From Bog-473 sp963817735 (GTDB lineage Bacteria; Actinomycetota; Acidimicrobiia; Acidimicrobiales; RAAP-2), in contig CAWFPP010000003.1 in assembly GCA_963817735.1 (NCBI GenBank), forward strand, positions 434,001-498,000: DNA of 64,000 nucleotides. Direction: 5' to 3'. Both the position numbers and the translations under genes were made by a program. Shown piece by piece: positions 27,243 through 35,812 of the stretch. The first letter of the stretch is position 1. Every line of letters begins with the position of its first letter. The notes below the pieces were generated by a model. The model was not told the origin of the DNA and did not search any database. It was given only the letters and a program-made list of their open reading frames with translations.

Positions 27243-28417
27243 GCCACCATGGGCTCAAGTTCGACGGCGTCGCCGTCGCGGGCATCGGCATGGTCCGCTT
27301 CGGCATGCACAAGGAGATCCCCGGTTCGCACCTGGCGCGGGACGCCGGCCTCCTCGCCCTGCACGATGCCAACATGACGCTCGCCGACGTCGACGAGGCC
27401 TTCGTGGGGTACATCCAGCCGGCCTCCATGCTCGGCATCAAGGCCATGAAGGAGTTCGGCCTGACCGGGCTCCCGGTCACGCACATCGAGAACGCTTCGG
27501 CCACCGGGCTGGTGGCCTTCCGAGATGCCGCCTGGGCCGTCAGCTCCGGCCGGGCCGACGTGGCCATGGCGCTCTGCTTCGACAAGTTCACCGACATGGT
27601 CGGTGGCGGTGGCCGCGGCGCCGGCCGCGACCAGATCGACGCGCCGATCCTGCCGGCGGCCTACTTCGCGCTTTGGGCGCAGCGCCGCATGCACGACCGT
27701 GGCACGACACCCGAGCATTTCGCCACCATCGCGGCCAAGAACTGGAATTACGGCGCCACGTGCCCGACGGCGCATCGCCAGTCCGACCACGTGGTGACGG
27801 CCGAGGAGGTGCTGGCCGCCCGCATGGTGGCCGAGCCCCTGACCACCATGATGTGCTGCCCGCCCGACGACGGCGCGGCCTGCATCATCGTGGCGCGCGA
27901 GGACCTGGTGCGGGCCCGCCAGCCGGACCGTCCCGTGGTGCGCGCATTGGCCTCGGCGCTCATGTCGGAGACGTACTCGCCGGGCCACACGTTCGTCGGC
28001 CCGGTCGTCGGCCCGTCCTCCATGACGCGCGACACCGCCAACGAGTGCTACGAGGCGGCCGGCCTCGGGCCCGAGGACGTGAGCGTGGCCTACTGCCACG
28101 ACGCCTTCGTCAACGAGGAGCTCGAGTACTACGAGCTGCTCGGGTTCTGCGCCGAGGGCGAGGGCGAGAAACTGGTGGTCGAGGGCGAGACGGGTCCGGG
28201 TGGGCGCATCCCGTTCAACACGGACGGCGGCCTGCTCGCCCGGGGACACCCGGGTGGGCCCACGGGCACGGCCATGTTGCACGAGGCGGTGCTGCAGTTA
28301 CGAGCCCAGGCGACCGGCCGCCAGGTCGATGGCGCCAAGGTCGCGCTGGCGCACCTCGTCGGCGGCGGGAGCATTGCGACGGTCAACCTCTTGGGAGTGG
28401 AAGGAGTCGGCACATGA
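27239..28417 (+). CDS. Thiolase-like lipid-transfer-protein (Ltp) enzyme lacking the nucleophilic Cys
   Basis: 392 residues, ATG 27239 overlapping the DUF35 stop. Thiolase fold markers include GIGMVRFG near the start and GGLLARGHPGGPTG near the end. At the position of the acyl-accepting Cys (normally NACxSG) the sequence reads ENASATG, giving Ser87. Loss of that Cys is a feature of Ltp2-type retro-aldolases that cleave 17-hydroxy steroid CoA esters and work with DUF35 partners. The equivalent of the Ltp2 YDxF segment is CHDAF here. I infer a retro-aldol C-C lyase or transfer role rather than thiolysis; this is not proven. Confidence 0.8.
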   Translation: MSHHGLKFDGVAVAGIGMVRFGMHKEIPGSHLARDAGLLALHDANMTLADVDEAFVGYIQPASMLGIKAMKEFGLTGLPVTHIENASATGLVAFRDAAWAVSSGRADVAMALCFDKFTDMVGGGGRGAGRDQIDAPILPAAYFALWAQRRMHDRGTTPEHFATIAAKNWNYGATCPTAHRQSDHVVTAEEVLAARMVAEPLTTMMCCPPDDGAACIIVAREDLVRARQPDRPVVRALASALMSETYSPGHTFVGPVVGPSSMTRDTANECYEAAGLGPEDVSVAYCHDAFVNEELEYYELLGFCAEGEGEKLVVEGETGPGGRIPFNTDGGLLARGHPGGPTGTAMLHEAVLQLRAQATGRQVDGAKVALAHLVGGGSIATVNLLGVEGVGT

Positions 28418-28794
28418 CAACGAGCGACGAGCGAAGGGCCACCGGCCGCGAGATACAGGGCCAGCTCTGGCCCGCCATCCTCAAGGGCCCCGGCGGCCAG
28501 TTCCCTGCGGCCAAGCTGGCCCCGGACTACTTCGACCACGTGCAGCAGAGCGCGTTCGGCGACATCTGGTCGCGGCCGGGCCTGCCGGTGCGGGACCGCT
28601 CCATGATCACCGTCGCCCTCCTCACCGCGCTCGGCCAGCCCGAGGAGCTGCGCTCGCACATCGCCGGCGCGCTGAACGTGGGCATCTCACGCGAGGAGAT
28701 CGTCGAGATCATCATGCACACGTCGATCTACGCCGGCGTGCCTGCGGCCGGGTCGGCCATGCGGGTGGCGGCCGACGTACTGGGGACCGACTAG
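28414..28794 (+). CDS. Carboxymuconolactone-decarboxylase-family protein
   Basis: 126 residues, ATG 28414 overlapping the thiolase-like stop. The CMD motif LPVRDRSMITVALLTALGQPEELRSHI is followed by GALNVGISREEIVEIIMHTSIYAGVPAAGSA. The peroxidase-type CxxC of AhpD is absent, so this is the decarboxylase/hydrolase-like branch rather than an alkylhydroperoxidase. Tight coupling with DUF35 and Ltp-like genes suggests it acts on the product of that pair. It shares its last four bases with the convergent downstream gene. Confidence 0.85.
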   Translation: MTTSDERRATGREIQGQLWPAILKGPGGQFPAAKLAPDYFDHVQQSAFGDIWSRPGLPVRDRSMITVALLTALGQPEELRSHIAGALNVGISREEIVEIIMHTSIYAGVPAAGSAMRVAADVLGTD

Positions 28795-29669
28795 CTCACG
28801 TCCCAGCGCAGCGCCACGCCGGCCTGCTGCTCGGCGTAGGCGACGAGCTCGCTCCAGTCGGCGCCGCCCAACCCATCCTCGACTGCGCCGTCGAGCACGC
28901 CGCGCACGGCGGAGGCCACTGGCGTCGGCACGCCGAGAGCGGTGCCCGAATCCACGATGAGCTTGGCGTCCTTGGCCGCCAGCTCGAGCGCGAACTGGGT
29001 GGGCCGGCCCCGTCCGTCGATCGTCTCGACCTGACGGTCCAGGAAGAAGTTCGACGCCCCTCCCGTGCGCAGGATCTCGACGGCGGTAGGCACCTCGATC
29101 CCCGCCTTCTTGGCCAGCGCCAGTCCCTCGAGGCAGACCCAGGTCGTCGTGAAGGCGATCTGACTGTTGAGCAGCTTCATGGTGTTGCCGAGCCCGAGCG
29201 GCCCAACGTGGAACGTGGCCCGGCCGAGCGGCTCGAGCACGGGGAGGACACGGGCGACGGGCTCGTCATCACCCCCGACCATGAACATGAGCATGCGCTT
29301 CTCGGCGCCGATGGACCCGCCGGTGAGCGGCGCCTCCACCAGGTGATGCCCCGATGCGGCCAGGCGCTCCCCCAGCTCGCGGACGACAGCCGGGCTGTTG
29401 GTGGACAGGTCGACCAGGACGGCACCCGGCGAGGCGGCCGCGGCCCAGGCGGCGGCGACGTCCGACACGATGTCGGGGGTGGGCAGCGACAACAGGGTGA
29501 CGTCGGCCTGTCGGGCCACCGAGGCGACGTCCGGCGCGACGGTGGCGCCCGTGATCGCCTCTGCGGCACCTGCGTCGACGTCGTAGACGACCACCTCGTT
29601 GCCGTCCGCCACCAGGTTCGCCGCAATGAACTTCCCGATGTTCCCCAGCCCGATCACACCTGTCGCCAT
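28791..29669 (-). CDS. NAD(P)-dependent beta-hydroxyacid dehydrogenase (3-hydroxyisobutyrate dehydrogenase family)
   Basis: 292 residues from ATG 29669. The Rossmann motif is GVIGLGNIGKFIAANL. The substrate loop has VDLSTNSPAVVRE and EAPLTGGSIGAEKRMLMFMVGG, and the catalytic Lys is in GNTMKLLNSQ. This matches the 3-hydroxyisobutyrate/tartronate-semialdehyde reductase family, which oxidises 3-hydroxy acids reversibly. It is transcribed alone, converging on the preceding operon and divergent from an amidohydrolase. The usual substrate would be a short branched hydroxy acid. Confidence 0.9.
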   Translation of the reverse strand: MATGVIGLGNIGKFIAANLVADGNEVVVYDVDAGAAEAITGATVAPDVASVARQADVTLLSLPTPDIVSDVAAAWAAAASPGAVLVDLSTNSPAVVRELGERLAASGHHLVEAPLTGGSIGAEKRMLMFMVGGDDEPVARVLPVLEPLGRATFHVGPLGLGNTMKLLNSQIAFTTTWVCLEGLALAKKAGIEVPTAVEILRTGGASNFFLDRQVETIDGRGRPTQFALELAAKDAKLIVDSGTALGVPTPVASAVRGVLDGAVEDGLGGADWSELVAYAEQQAGVALRWDVS

Positions 29670-29729
29670 CGACCCTCCCCGAGTCTGAATGCCCTGGCAG
29701 CGGCCCGGAGCGGGCGCCCGGCGCGAGCG

Positions 29730-29756
29730 TATAGTGAACCTGACTCGTGCGTCAGG
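29730..29756 (+). promoter_or_regulatory. Promoter and palindromic operator ahead of an amidohydrolase gene
   Basis: TATAGT (29730-29735) is a -10 candidate. CCTGAC-N6-GTCAGG (29739-29756) is a perfect 6-bp inverted repeat placed just downstream of it, 21 bases before the ATG at 29777. A dimeric repressor, for example of TetR type, bound here would block transcription. No regulator gene is adjacent. Confidence 0.5.
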
Positions 29757-29776
29757 GAAAGAAGGGGGCTTCGATC

Positions 29777-30945
29777 ATGGGCCTGCGCGATCACGTCATC
29801 TGCGACAGTGACCTCCACGTGATGGAGCCTCCCGACCTGTGGGAGCGCTACATCGACCCGGCCTACGCCCACGCCGCCCCGCGGGACTGTCCGAGATCAC
29901 CCGCGACATGCGGGTGCGGGTGAAGAACCACACCATGCTGCGGATGGGGGCCACCCGACCGATGCACGTGGAGGGCCGTAAGACGGGCTGGCAGAAGGAC
30001 CACGACAATGTCTACGCGGCGTCCGAGGCCCGGGGCTGGGACGCCCAGTCACAGGTCGACGCCATGGACGCCGAGGGGCTCGACATGGCGGTGCTGTTCC
30101 CGTCCCGCGGGCTGTTCGTGCTCGGCCTGGACTCGTCCGAACAGATCGGCAGCGACGGCCTGGAGCCCGAGTTCGCCACCGCCATTGCGCGCGCCTACAA
30201 CGATTGGCTCAAGGACTTCTGCGACCACACCCCGGACCGCATGTACGGCTCGGGCATGGTCGCGCCGCACGACGTGGCCGGTGCCGTCGTCGAGGCGCGG
30301 CGCTGTGTGGAGGAGCTCGGCTTCAAGTCGATCTTCCTCCCGCCGGCGACGGTGAACCGGCGGCCCTGGCACCACCCGGCCTACGACCCGCTGTGGGCGG
30401 AGATCCAGCGACTGGGCGTGCCACTCTCCTTCCACGGCGGGGGCCAGACCTACCTGACTCCCGACTTCGGCCTGGAGGTGCTGGACAAGTTGATGCTCTG
30501 GCACACGTTCAGTCAGCCGCTGGGAATCCAGTTCGTGACAGCGTGCCTGTGCGGCGGTGGCGTGCTGGAGCGCTTCCCGGACCTGAAGGTGGCGCTGCTC
30601 GAGGGCAACTGCTCGTGGGCGCCGTGGTTCATGTACCGCCTCGACGAGCACTGGGAGTGGACCGGCTGGTACGAGGCACCGGAGCTCACGATGCCGCCCT
30701 CGGAGTATTTCAAGCGCAACTGCTGGGTCTCCGTCGAGGCAGACGAAGTGACGGTGCCGCACTTCGTGGAGACGTTCGGTGACGAACGCATCATCTTTTC
30801 GACCGACTATCCGCACGGTGACTCGAAGTACCCGCACGCCGTGGACTCATTCGACAAGCTGCCTCTCTCCGATGACAGCAAAGCGAAAATTGTGAGCACC
30901 AACTGGTCCGCTCTCTACGACATTCCGTTGGTGAAGAGGCTCTGA
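29777..30945 (+). CDS. Amidohydrolase-family (ACMSD-like) protein (frameshift)
   Basis: ATG 29777 begins GLRDHVICDSDLHVMEPPDLWERYIDP, the family's N-terminal DxH metal motif. One base is missing near 29880 (GCCCCGCGGGA), after which SEITRDMRVRV leads into an intact remainder of about 350 residues: PLSFHGGGQTYLT (metal His), LEGNCSWAPWFMYRLDEHW, and IIFSTDYPHGDSKYP (catalytic Asp). These TIM-barrel enzymes (Amidohydro_2) decarboxylate or hydrolyse ring-cleavage products and often stand among aromatic and steroid catabolic genes. A second, related protein lies at the right window edge. Confidence 0.85.
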
Positions 30946-30972
30946 CGCGACATTCACTAACGCGACATTCAC
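30945..30972. repeat. Short direct repeat at the amidohydrolase stop
   Basis: ACGCGACATTCAC occurs at 30945-30957 and again at 30960-30972 (15-base period), starting at the third base of the amidohydrolase stop codon. Too short for more than a slippage duplication. Confidence 0.9.
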
Positions 30973-30999
30973 CCCGATGGAGCAGTGCGCACGGAGTGG

Positions 31000-31467
31000 T
31001 CAGGCCTCGGCGATCGCCTTCATGGCAGCCAAGGTCTCCGCGATGCCGCTCTTCGCAGCGTCGCTGCGCACCATAATCTCCTTGCGCGCGTCGTCACCGA
31101 ATCTCTTCTCGAAGAACGCAACGCCCTCCGGAGGCAGCTCCCAGGTCTCGGTCACTTCGGTACCGCCGTCCACCGCAGAGAACGAATAGGCCCATCGGGC
31201 TCGGGTCGGTGGCTCGGCCACGACCCACCCGAACTCCCGGCCGCGATCTGCCACCACGACCTCTGAGCGGGTCTCCCACGTCCGCTCGGGCCGCTCGTTC
31301 CGGCCCGTGAATTTGGCGCCCACCCGCGCGCCGTCGCCCTCGTCCCACCAACAGGCCTTGCACACCGGGCTCAACGCGCCCATCTGCGTGACGTCCGCCA
31401 CCATGTCGTAGAGCACCTCCGGCGAGCGGTTGATCACGATCGAGTCCGAGTGGCGAAACTTTTCCAT
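31000..31467 (-). CDS. SRPBCC-family (START/polyketide-cyclase-like) protein
   Basis: 155 residues from ATG 31467. The beginning FRHSDSIVINRSPEVLYDMVADVTQMGALSP is the standard opening of the SRPBCC hydrophobic-pocket fold. The core has WDEGDGARVGAKFTGRN and RWAYSFSAVDGGTEVTETWEL, and the long C-terminal helix ends SGIAETLAAMKAIAEA. Such proteins bind hydrophobic ligands or coenzyme-linked intermediates in the cytosol. It converges on the amidohydrolase gene and lies just downstream of an LLM monooxygenase operon. Ligand unknown. Confidence 0.85.
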   Translation of the reverse strand: MEKFRHSDSIVINRSPEVLYDMVADVTQMGALSPVCKACWWDEGDGARVGAKFTGRNERPERTWETRSEVVVADRGREFGWVVAEPPTRARWAYSFSAVDGGTEVTETWELPPEGVAFFEKRFGDDARKEIMVRSDAAKSGIAETLAAMKAIAEA

Positions 31468-31499
31468 GCCGTCAGTATGGCGGGCGACGGGATGGCGTG

Positions 31500-32858
31500 T
31501 CAGGCCCCGTGCGACGACGCGGGGCGCCCGAGACCGAGATGCGCCCGAAGCGTCGAGCCCGTGTAACGGTCGCGGAAGACACCCCGGCGCTGCAACTCGG
31601 GCACGACCAGGCGGACGACGTCCTCGTACGCACCCGGCGTGTGCGTGGCCGCGATGACGAACCCGTCGCAGGCACCGCCACCGAACCACTCCTCCATCTG
31701 GTCGGCGATGTCAGGACCCGTCCCGACGAAGCGCGGGCCTTGCAACAGGGTGGCCCGGTGTCCGGCCAGATCCCCCAGCGTGACCGTCTCGCCGCCGATG
31801 TGCGCACGGATGTTCTGCACCAGCCCGCGGATGCCCGAAACGGACTCGATGAGCTCGTCGGTGATGGGGGCGTCGAGCGCCAGGCCGGAGAAGTCGTAGT
31901 TCATGAGCTCGGAGAGCAGCGTGAGCGACGCCATCGGGTCCACGAGGTCGTTGAGGAAGAGCTGCTCGCGTTCCTCCGCGTGGGCCTTGGACTCGCCCAC
32001 GACCGTGTAGGCCATGGGGAGCATCTTCACGGTGTCGGGATCGCGCCCGAGCTCGCCGATCTTCTCCTTCTGGTCCTTGTAATGCGCCCGGGCGATGTCG
32101 AGACCGGGATCCCCCGTGAAGATCAGCTCCGCCCATTTCGCCGCGAACTCCCGGCCTCGGCCCGACGAGCCAGCTTGCAGCAGGACCGGCCGACCCTGCG
32201 GGCAGCGGGGCACGGTCAACGGGCCCCGCACCTCGAACCAGTCCCCGTGGAAGCCGAGCTCATGGACCTTCTCGGGGTGGGCGAAGAGCGGCGTCTCGCG
32301 GTCGAGCACGAGCGCGTCGTCGTCCCAGCTGTCCCAGAGGCCGGTCGTCGCCTGGAGGAACTCGTCGGCGCGGTCATAGCGTGCGTCGTGGGCGAGGTGT
32401 TCCTTCAGTCCGAAGTTCTGCGCCTCACCGTCGTTCACCGACGTCACCACGTTCCAGGCCGCCCGTCCCCCTGAGAGGTGGTCGAGGGTCGCGAACGTGC
32501 GGGCCACGTGATAAGGCGAGTAGTAGGTCGTCGAGTACGTCGCGCCGAGACCGATGTGCCGGGTGGCCGCGGCCACGATCCCGAGCACGATGCTCAGGTC
32601 GAGCTTCACCGGACGGGCCCCGGTGCGTACGGCCTCGGCCACCGAACCGCCGTAGATGCCAGGCATGGCCAGGCGGTCGTCGAAGAACATCAGGTCGAAG
32701 CAGCCGTCCTCGAGCGTGCGCCCCAACTTCTCGTAGTAGCCCGCCGTCAGGAACCCGTGCTCGGTGGCCGGATGGCGCCACGAGCCCGCATAGACCGTGG
32801 CGTTCCCGGCCTGCATGAAACCCACCAACGCCATCTGCCGTCGCGTGCTGTCCCCCAT
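31500..32858 (-). CDS. LLM-class flavin-dependent monooxygenase (NtaA/SnaA/DszA type)
   Basis: 452 residues from ATG 32858, whose A overlaps the TGA of the upstream gene (TGATG). Key blocks: GFMQAGNATVYAGSWRHP, FDLMFFDDRLAMPGIYGG, GLGATYSTTYYSPYHVARTFATLDHLSGGRAAWNVVTS, LLQAGSSGRGREFAAKWAELIFTG, and VGTGPDIADQMEEWF. These are typical of the FMNH2-dependent nitrilotriacetate/dibenzothiophene-sulfone monooxygenase branch, which needs a separate flavin reductase. An FMN reductase is encoded at 43732 but not in this operon. Last gene of a five-gene operon with CoA-ester enzymes. Confidence 0.9.
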   Translation of the reverse strand: MGDSTRRQMALVGFMQAGNATVYAGSWRHPATEHGFLTAGYYEKLGRTLEDGCFDLMFFDDRLAMPGIYGGSVAEAVRTGARPVKLDLSIVLGIVAAATRHIGLGATYSTTYYSPYHVARTFATLDHLSGGRAAWNVVTSVNDGEAQNFGLKEHLAHDARYDRADEFLQATTGLWDSWDDDALVLDRETPLFAHPEKVHELGFHGDWFEVRGPLTVPRCPQGRPVLLQAGSSGRGREFAAKWAELIFTGDPGLDIARAHYKDQKEKIGELGRDPDTVKMLPMAYTVVGESKAHAEEREQLFLNDLVDPMASLTLLSELMNYDFSGLALDAPITDELIESVSGIRGLVQNIRAHIGGETVTLGDLAGHRATLLQGPRFVGTGPDIADQMEEWFGGGACDGFVIAATHTPGAYEDVVRLVVPELQRRGVFRDRYTGSTLRAHLGLGRPASSHGA

Positions 32859-33649
32859 CAGTTCGCCGCGTCCCGCTGCGGCTTGCGCAGCGTGTCGATG
32901 TTGGCCCGGAGCTCCTGTGTGGTGAAAGACCGGTCCTCCGCCGTCAGGGCGAAGTCGAGGGCGGCGAGCACGGCCCGCTCCATCTGGATGTTGATGATGC
33001 GCTTGGTGTCCTCCACCGCCCCCTTGGGGAGTCGCGCGATCTTGTGCGCGCACTCCATCGCCTGGCCCAGGACCTCGCCATCGGGACAGACGTGGTTCGC
33101 CAGCCCGATTTCGGCGGCCCGCCGGGCCGGGATCCGCTCCCCCGTGAGCGCATACTCCTTGGCCAGCTGCAGGCTGGTCAGGGTGGGCCACACCACGGGA
33201 CCGCCGTCGGCGGCCACGAGCCCGAGCAGCACGTGCGGGTCGGCCAGATGCGCGCTCTCGGCCATGAACACGATGTCGGAGAGCGCGACCAGGCTGCAGC
33301 CGAGTCCCACCGCCGGGCCGTTCACGGCGGCGACGATCGGTACCCGGCAGCCCACCATCCCGGTGACGATCTGGCGCCCATGGGCGAGCGTGAGCGAGCG
33401 CAGCGCGGCATCTTTCGACAGCTCATCGAGGTAGCCATAGTCACCGCCGGCCGAGAAGGCACGTCCGGCGCCCGTGATGACGGCCGCCCGGGCCTCGTCG
33501 TCCGCGTCGAGCTGGGGGAACAGCGCAGCCAGGCCGCGGTGCAGGTCGTGGTTGGTGGCGTTGAGCTGCCCGGGCCGGTTGAGCGTGATGACGCGGACGG
33601 GCCCGTCGGCGTGGACCTGCAGCTCGTCGGGAAGGTCGTATGTGCTCAT
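32858..33649 (-). CDS. Enoyl-CoA hydratase/isomerase (crotonase) family protein
   Basis: 263 residues from ATG 33649. VRVITLNRPGQLNATNHDLHRGL, the first oxyanion-hole block GAGRAFSAGGDYGYLDE, and the second VAAVNGPAVGLGCSLVALSDI are clear crotonase signatures; ALTGERIPARRAAEIGLANHV follows. At the second catalytic Glu region the sequence reads DPHVLLGLVAADGG, so the usual Glu is not obvious, which may indicate an isomerase or hydrolase role rather than simple hydration. Coupled by ATGA to the upstream FadE gene. Confidence 0.88.
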   Translation of the reverse strand: MSTYDLPDELQVHADGPVRVITLNRPGQLNATNHDLHRGLAALFPQLDADDEARAAVITGAGRAFSAGGDYGYLDELSKDAALRSLTLAHGRQIVTGMVGCRVPIVAAVNGPAVGLGCSLVALSDIVFMAESAHLADPHVLLGLVAADGGPVVWPTLTSLQLAKEYALTGERIPARRAAEIGLANHVCPDGEVLGQAMECAHKIARLPKGAVEDTKRIINIQMERAVLAALDFALTAEDRSFTTQELRANIDTLRKPQRDAAN

Positions 33650-34776
33650 GCGGTGGGCAGCTCCAATATTCGGCCGGCGATGAGATTGCGCTGTATCTGC
33701 GACGTGCCCCCCATGACGCTCTGGGCGCGACTGTAGAGGTACACCCTGAGCCAGGTGTCGGTCCCGTCGGTGTGCACCGCACCGCCCACGGAGAGCGCGG
33801 CGTGGCCCACCGCCTGTTCCGCTTCGGTCATGAGGAGCTTGTCGACGGAACCTTCCGGACCATGGGTCAGGCCGCCGAGGCGGTCCGACAGGCGGCGACT
33901 GACGTGGCAGCGCAGCATCTCGGTCTCGACCAGGGCCCAGGCCAGGTCGCGCAACGGCTCGGGACCGAAGGCGGCCTCGTCCTCCTGCACGACGTGGACG
34001 AGCTCGTTGGCCAGCTTGCCGTAGCGCGCCACGTAGCCGAGCTCGCCGGGCTCGCGCTCGTGACCGACGACCGTCATGGCCAGCCGCCAACCCTCTCCGG
34101 GCTCGCCGACCATGTTGGCGGCGTCGACGCGGGCGCCGTCGAAGAGCACCTCACCGAACTCGCGGGTGACCCCGTTGATCATCCGCAGCGGGCGCTGCGC
34201 AATGGCGGGTTGGCGCATCGGGACGATGAAGGCGGAGATGCCGCGGTGCTTCGGCACGTCGGGGTCCGTGCGGGCGAGGACCAGGCACCAGTCGGCGGCG
34301 TCGGAGTAGCTCGTCCAGACCTTGTGGCCGGTCAGCACGTACTCCCCGCCGTCGCGCACCGCCCGCGTGCGCAGTGAGGCCAGGTCGGAACCGGCGTCGG
34401 GCTCGCTGAAGCCCTGGCACCAGCGTTCCCGGCCGTTCACCAGCCCCGGCAGGAAGCGGCGCCTGATGTCGTCGTTGCCGTGGCGCAGGATCCCCTGCAC
34501 CAGGTAGCCGACGCTCGGGCGCGGCGGTGCGGCGGCGGCGGTCAATTCCTCGTCGAGGATCACCTCGTACACGCTGGGCAGCCCGTGCCCGCCCACCTCG
34601 GTCGGCCAGGAAAGGCCGAAGAACCCGGCGTCGTAGAGCGTCTGGTGCCAGGCGGCCTGGCCCGCCCAGTACTCGTCCGCCGTCGACGACGCGGGGAGGC
34701 CCGGGTTGTTCTCGCGCAACCAGGACCGCAGGCGGAGCCGGAACTCGCGCTCCTCGGGCGAATCAGCGAAGTCCAT
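33646..34776 (-). CDS. Acyl-CoA dehydrogenase (FadE type), large subunit-like
   Basis: 376 residues from ATG 34776. FRLRLRSWLRENNPG, FFGLSWPTEVGGHGLPS, WCQGFSEPDAGSDLASLRTRAV, GHKVWTSYSDAADWCLVLART and a C-terminus SVMGGTSQIQRNLIAGRILELP. It overlaps the next upstream FadE-like gene by 14 bases. Adjacent unequal FadE genes in actinobacteria encode obligate heterotetramers (for example ChsE1-ChsE2) that dehydrogenate branched or steroid-derived acyl-CoAs. I infer that these two form such a pair. Confidence 0.9.
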   Translation of the reverse strand: MDFADSPEEREFRLRLRSWLRENNPGLPASSTADEYWAGQAAWHQTLYDAGFFGLSWPTEVGGHGLPSVYEVILDEELTAAAAPPRPSVGYLVQGILRHGNDDIRRRFLPGLVNGRERWCQGFSEPDAGSDLASLRTRAVRDGGEYVLTGHKVWTSYSDAADWCLVLARTDPDVPKHRGISAFIVPMRQPAIAQRPLRMINGVTREFGEVLFDGARVDAANMVGEPGEGWRLAMTVVGHEREPGELGYVARYGKLANELVHVVQEDEAAFGPEPLRDLAWALVETEMLRCHVSRRLSDRLGGLTHGPEGSVDKLLMTEAEQAVGHAALSVGGAVHTDGTDTWLRVYLYSRAQSVMGGTSQIQRNLIAGRILELPTA

Positions 34777-35812
34777 CGTCGGCTCCGATGCTGCGGGCGG
34801 CCAACACCCGGGTCAGGTTGGGCCCGACCCCGCCGAAGACGTCGGTCGAAAGAAGGGCGCGGCGCAGGTAGACGTGGGCCAGGCAGTCCCAGGTGTTGCC
34901 GATACCGCCGTGCACCTGAATGGCGGACTCGCAGACCGAACGGGCGGCCCGGGCGCAGAAGGCCTTGGCCGCCGCCGTCGCGGCCAGCGCAGCGGGCGCC
35001 GGCAGCGCGTCCACCGCCCAGGCGGCATGCAACGCGATGCTCCGGGAGCCCTCGAGGGCGACGAGGGCGTCGGCCAGCAGGTGCTGGACCGCCTGGAAGG
35101 ATCCGATGGCCGCGCCGTACTGCGTGCGCTGGCGCGCGTAGTCGGTGGCCAGCGTCAGCGCGCCGCGCATGACGCCGACGAGGTCCGCGCTGGTGGCGGC
35201 CAGCCCCAGGCTGTGCCACGCCGCGACATCGTCGGGACCCAGCTGCCGGGTTTGCCCGTCGACCGGCGTCACTGCACCCGGCGGACGCACGCGCGCGACA
35301 GGCCGCGTCAGGTCGACGCGGGTCTCGATCGTCTCGAGCGCGACCGTGCCGAGGGTGTAGCGGTCGGCACCGTCGTCGACGAGCACCAGGGCCGACGACG
35401 CCAGGCAGGCGTCCGGCGCCAGGGTGCCGGCGGGCACCAGGCCGTCGGCGACCACCGCCGGCTCCCCGAGATCCGTGCGCAGCGCGACCGTCTCGGGTGC
35501 GGTGGCGGGCGGCGCCCCGGCCCGGCGGCGCAGCTCGGCCGCCATGGTGGCCCCCAGGAAGGCGACATCGGCCAGGCCCCGCCCCAGCTCCTCGGCGACG
35601 ACGGCGACCTCGACCGCGGACGCCCAGGGCGTCGAACGGTCGTCCGTGGCCGCCCGCAGCTCGCGCCAACCGGACGCCTCGACGGCCGCGTCCAGTTTCA
35701 GCACGCGCTCGCGGTCGTCGAGCGCAGCCACGCCGTGGACGCCGAGGCGGTCGACCACCTGCGCCGCCGCGTCGCGCAGCGCCACCTGCTCGGGTGAGAG
35801 ACGGACGTCCAT
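34763..35812 (-). CDS. Acyl-CoA dehydrogenase-like protein, small partner
   Basis: 349 residues from ATG 35812. The opening MDVRLSPEQVALRDAAAQVV and the C-terminal FAD-side domain YARQRTQYGAAIGSFQAVQHLLAD and IQVHGGIGNTWDCLAHVYLRRAL are ACAD-like, but the central segment is short and divergent and lacks the SEPxAGSD block of its neighbour. That is the pattern of the degenerate subunit in heteromeric FadE pairs. Its start overlaps the CoA-ligase stop (TGATG), so ligase, both FadE proteins and hydratase are made together. Confidence 0.88.
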   Translation of the reverse strand: MDVRLSPEQVALRDAAAQVVDRLGVHGVAALDDRERVLKLDAAVEASGWRELRAATDDRSTPWASAVEVAVVAEELGRGLADVAFLGATMAAELRRRAGAPPATAPETVALRTDLGEPAVVADGLVPAGTLAPDACLASSALVLVDDGADRYTLGTVALETIETRVDLTRPVARVRPPGAVTPVDGQTRQLGPDDVAAWHSLGLAATSADLVGVMRGALTLATDYARQRTQYGAAIGSFQAVQHLLADALVALEGSRSIALHAAWAVDALPAPAALAATAAAKAFCARAARSVCESAIQVHGGIGNTWDCLAHVYLRRALLSTDVFGGVGPNLTRVLAARSIGADDGLR

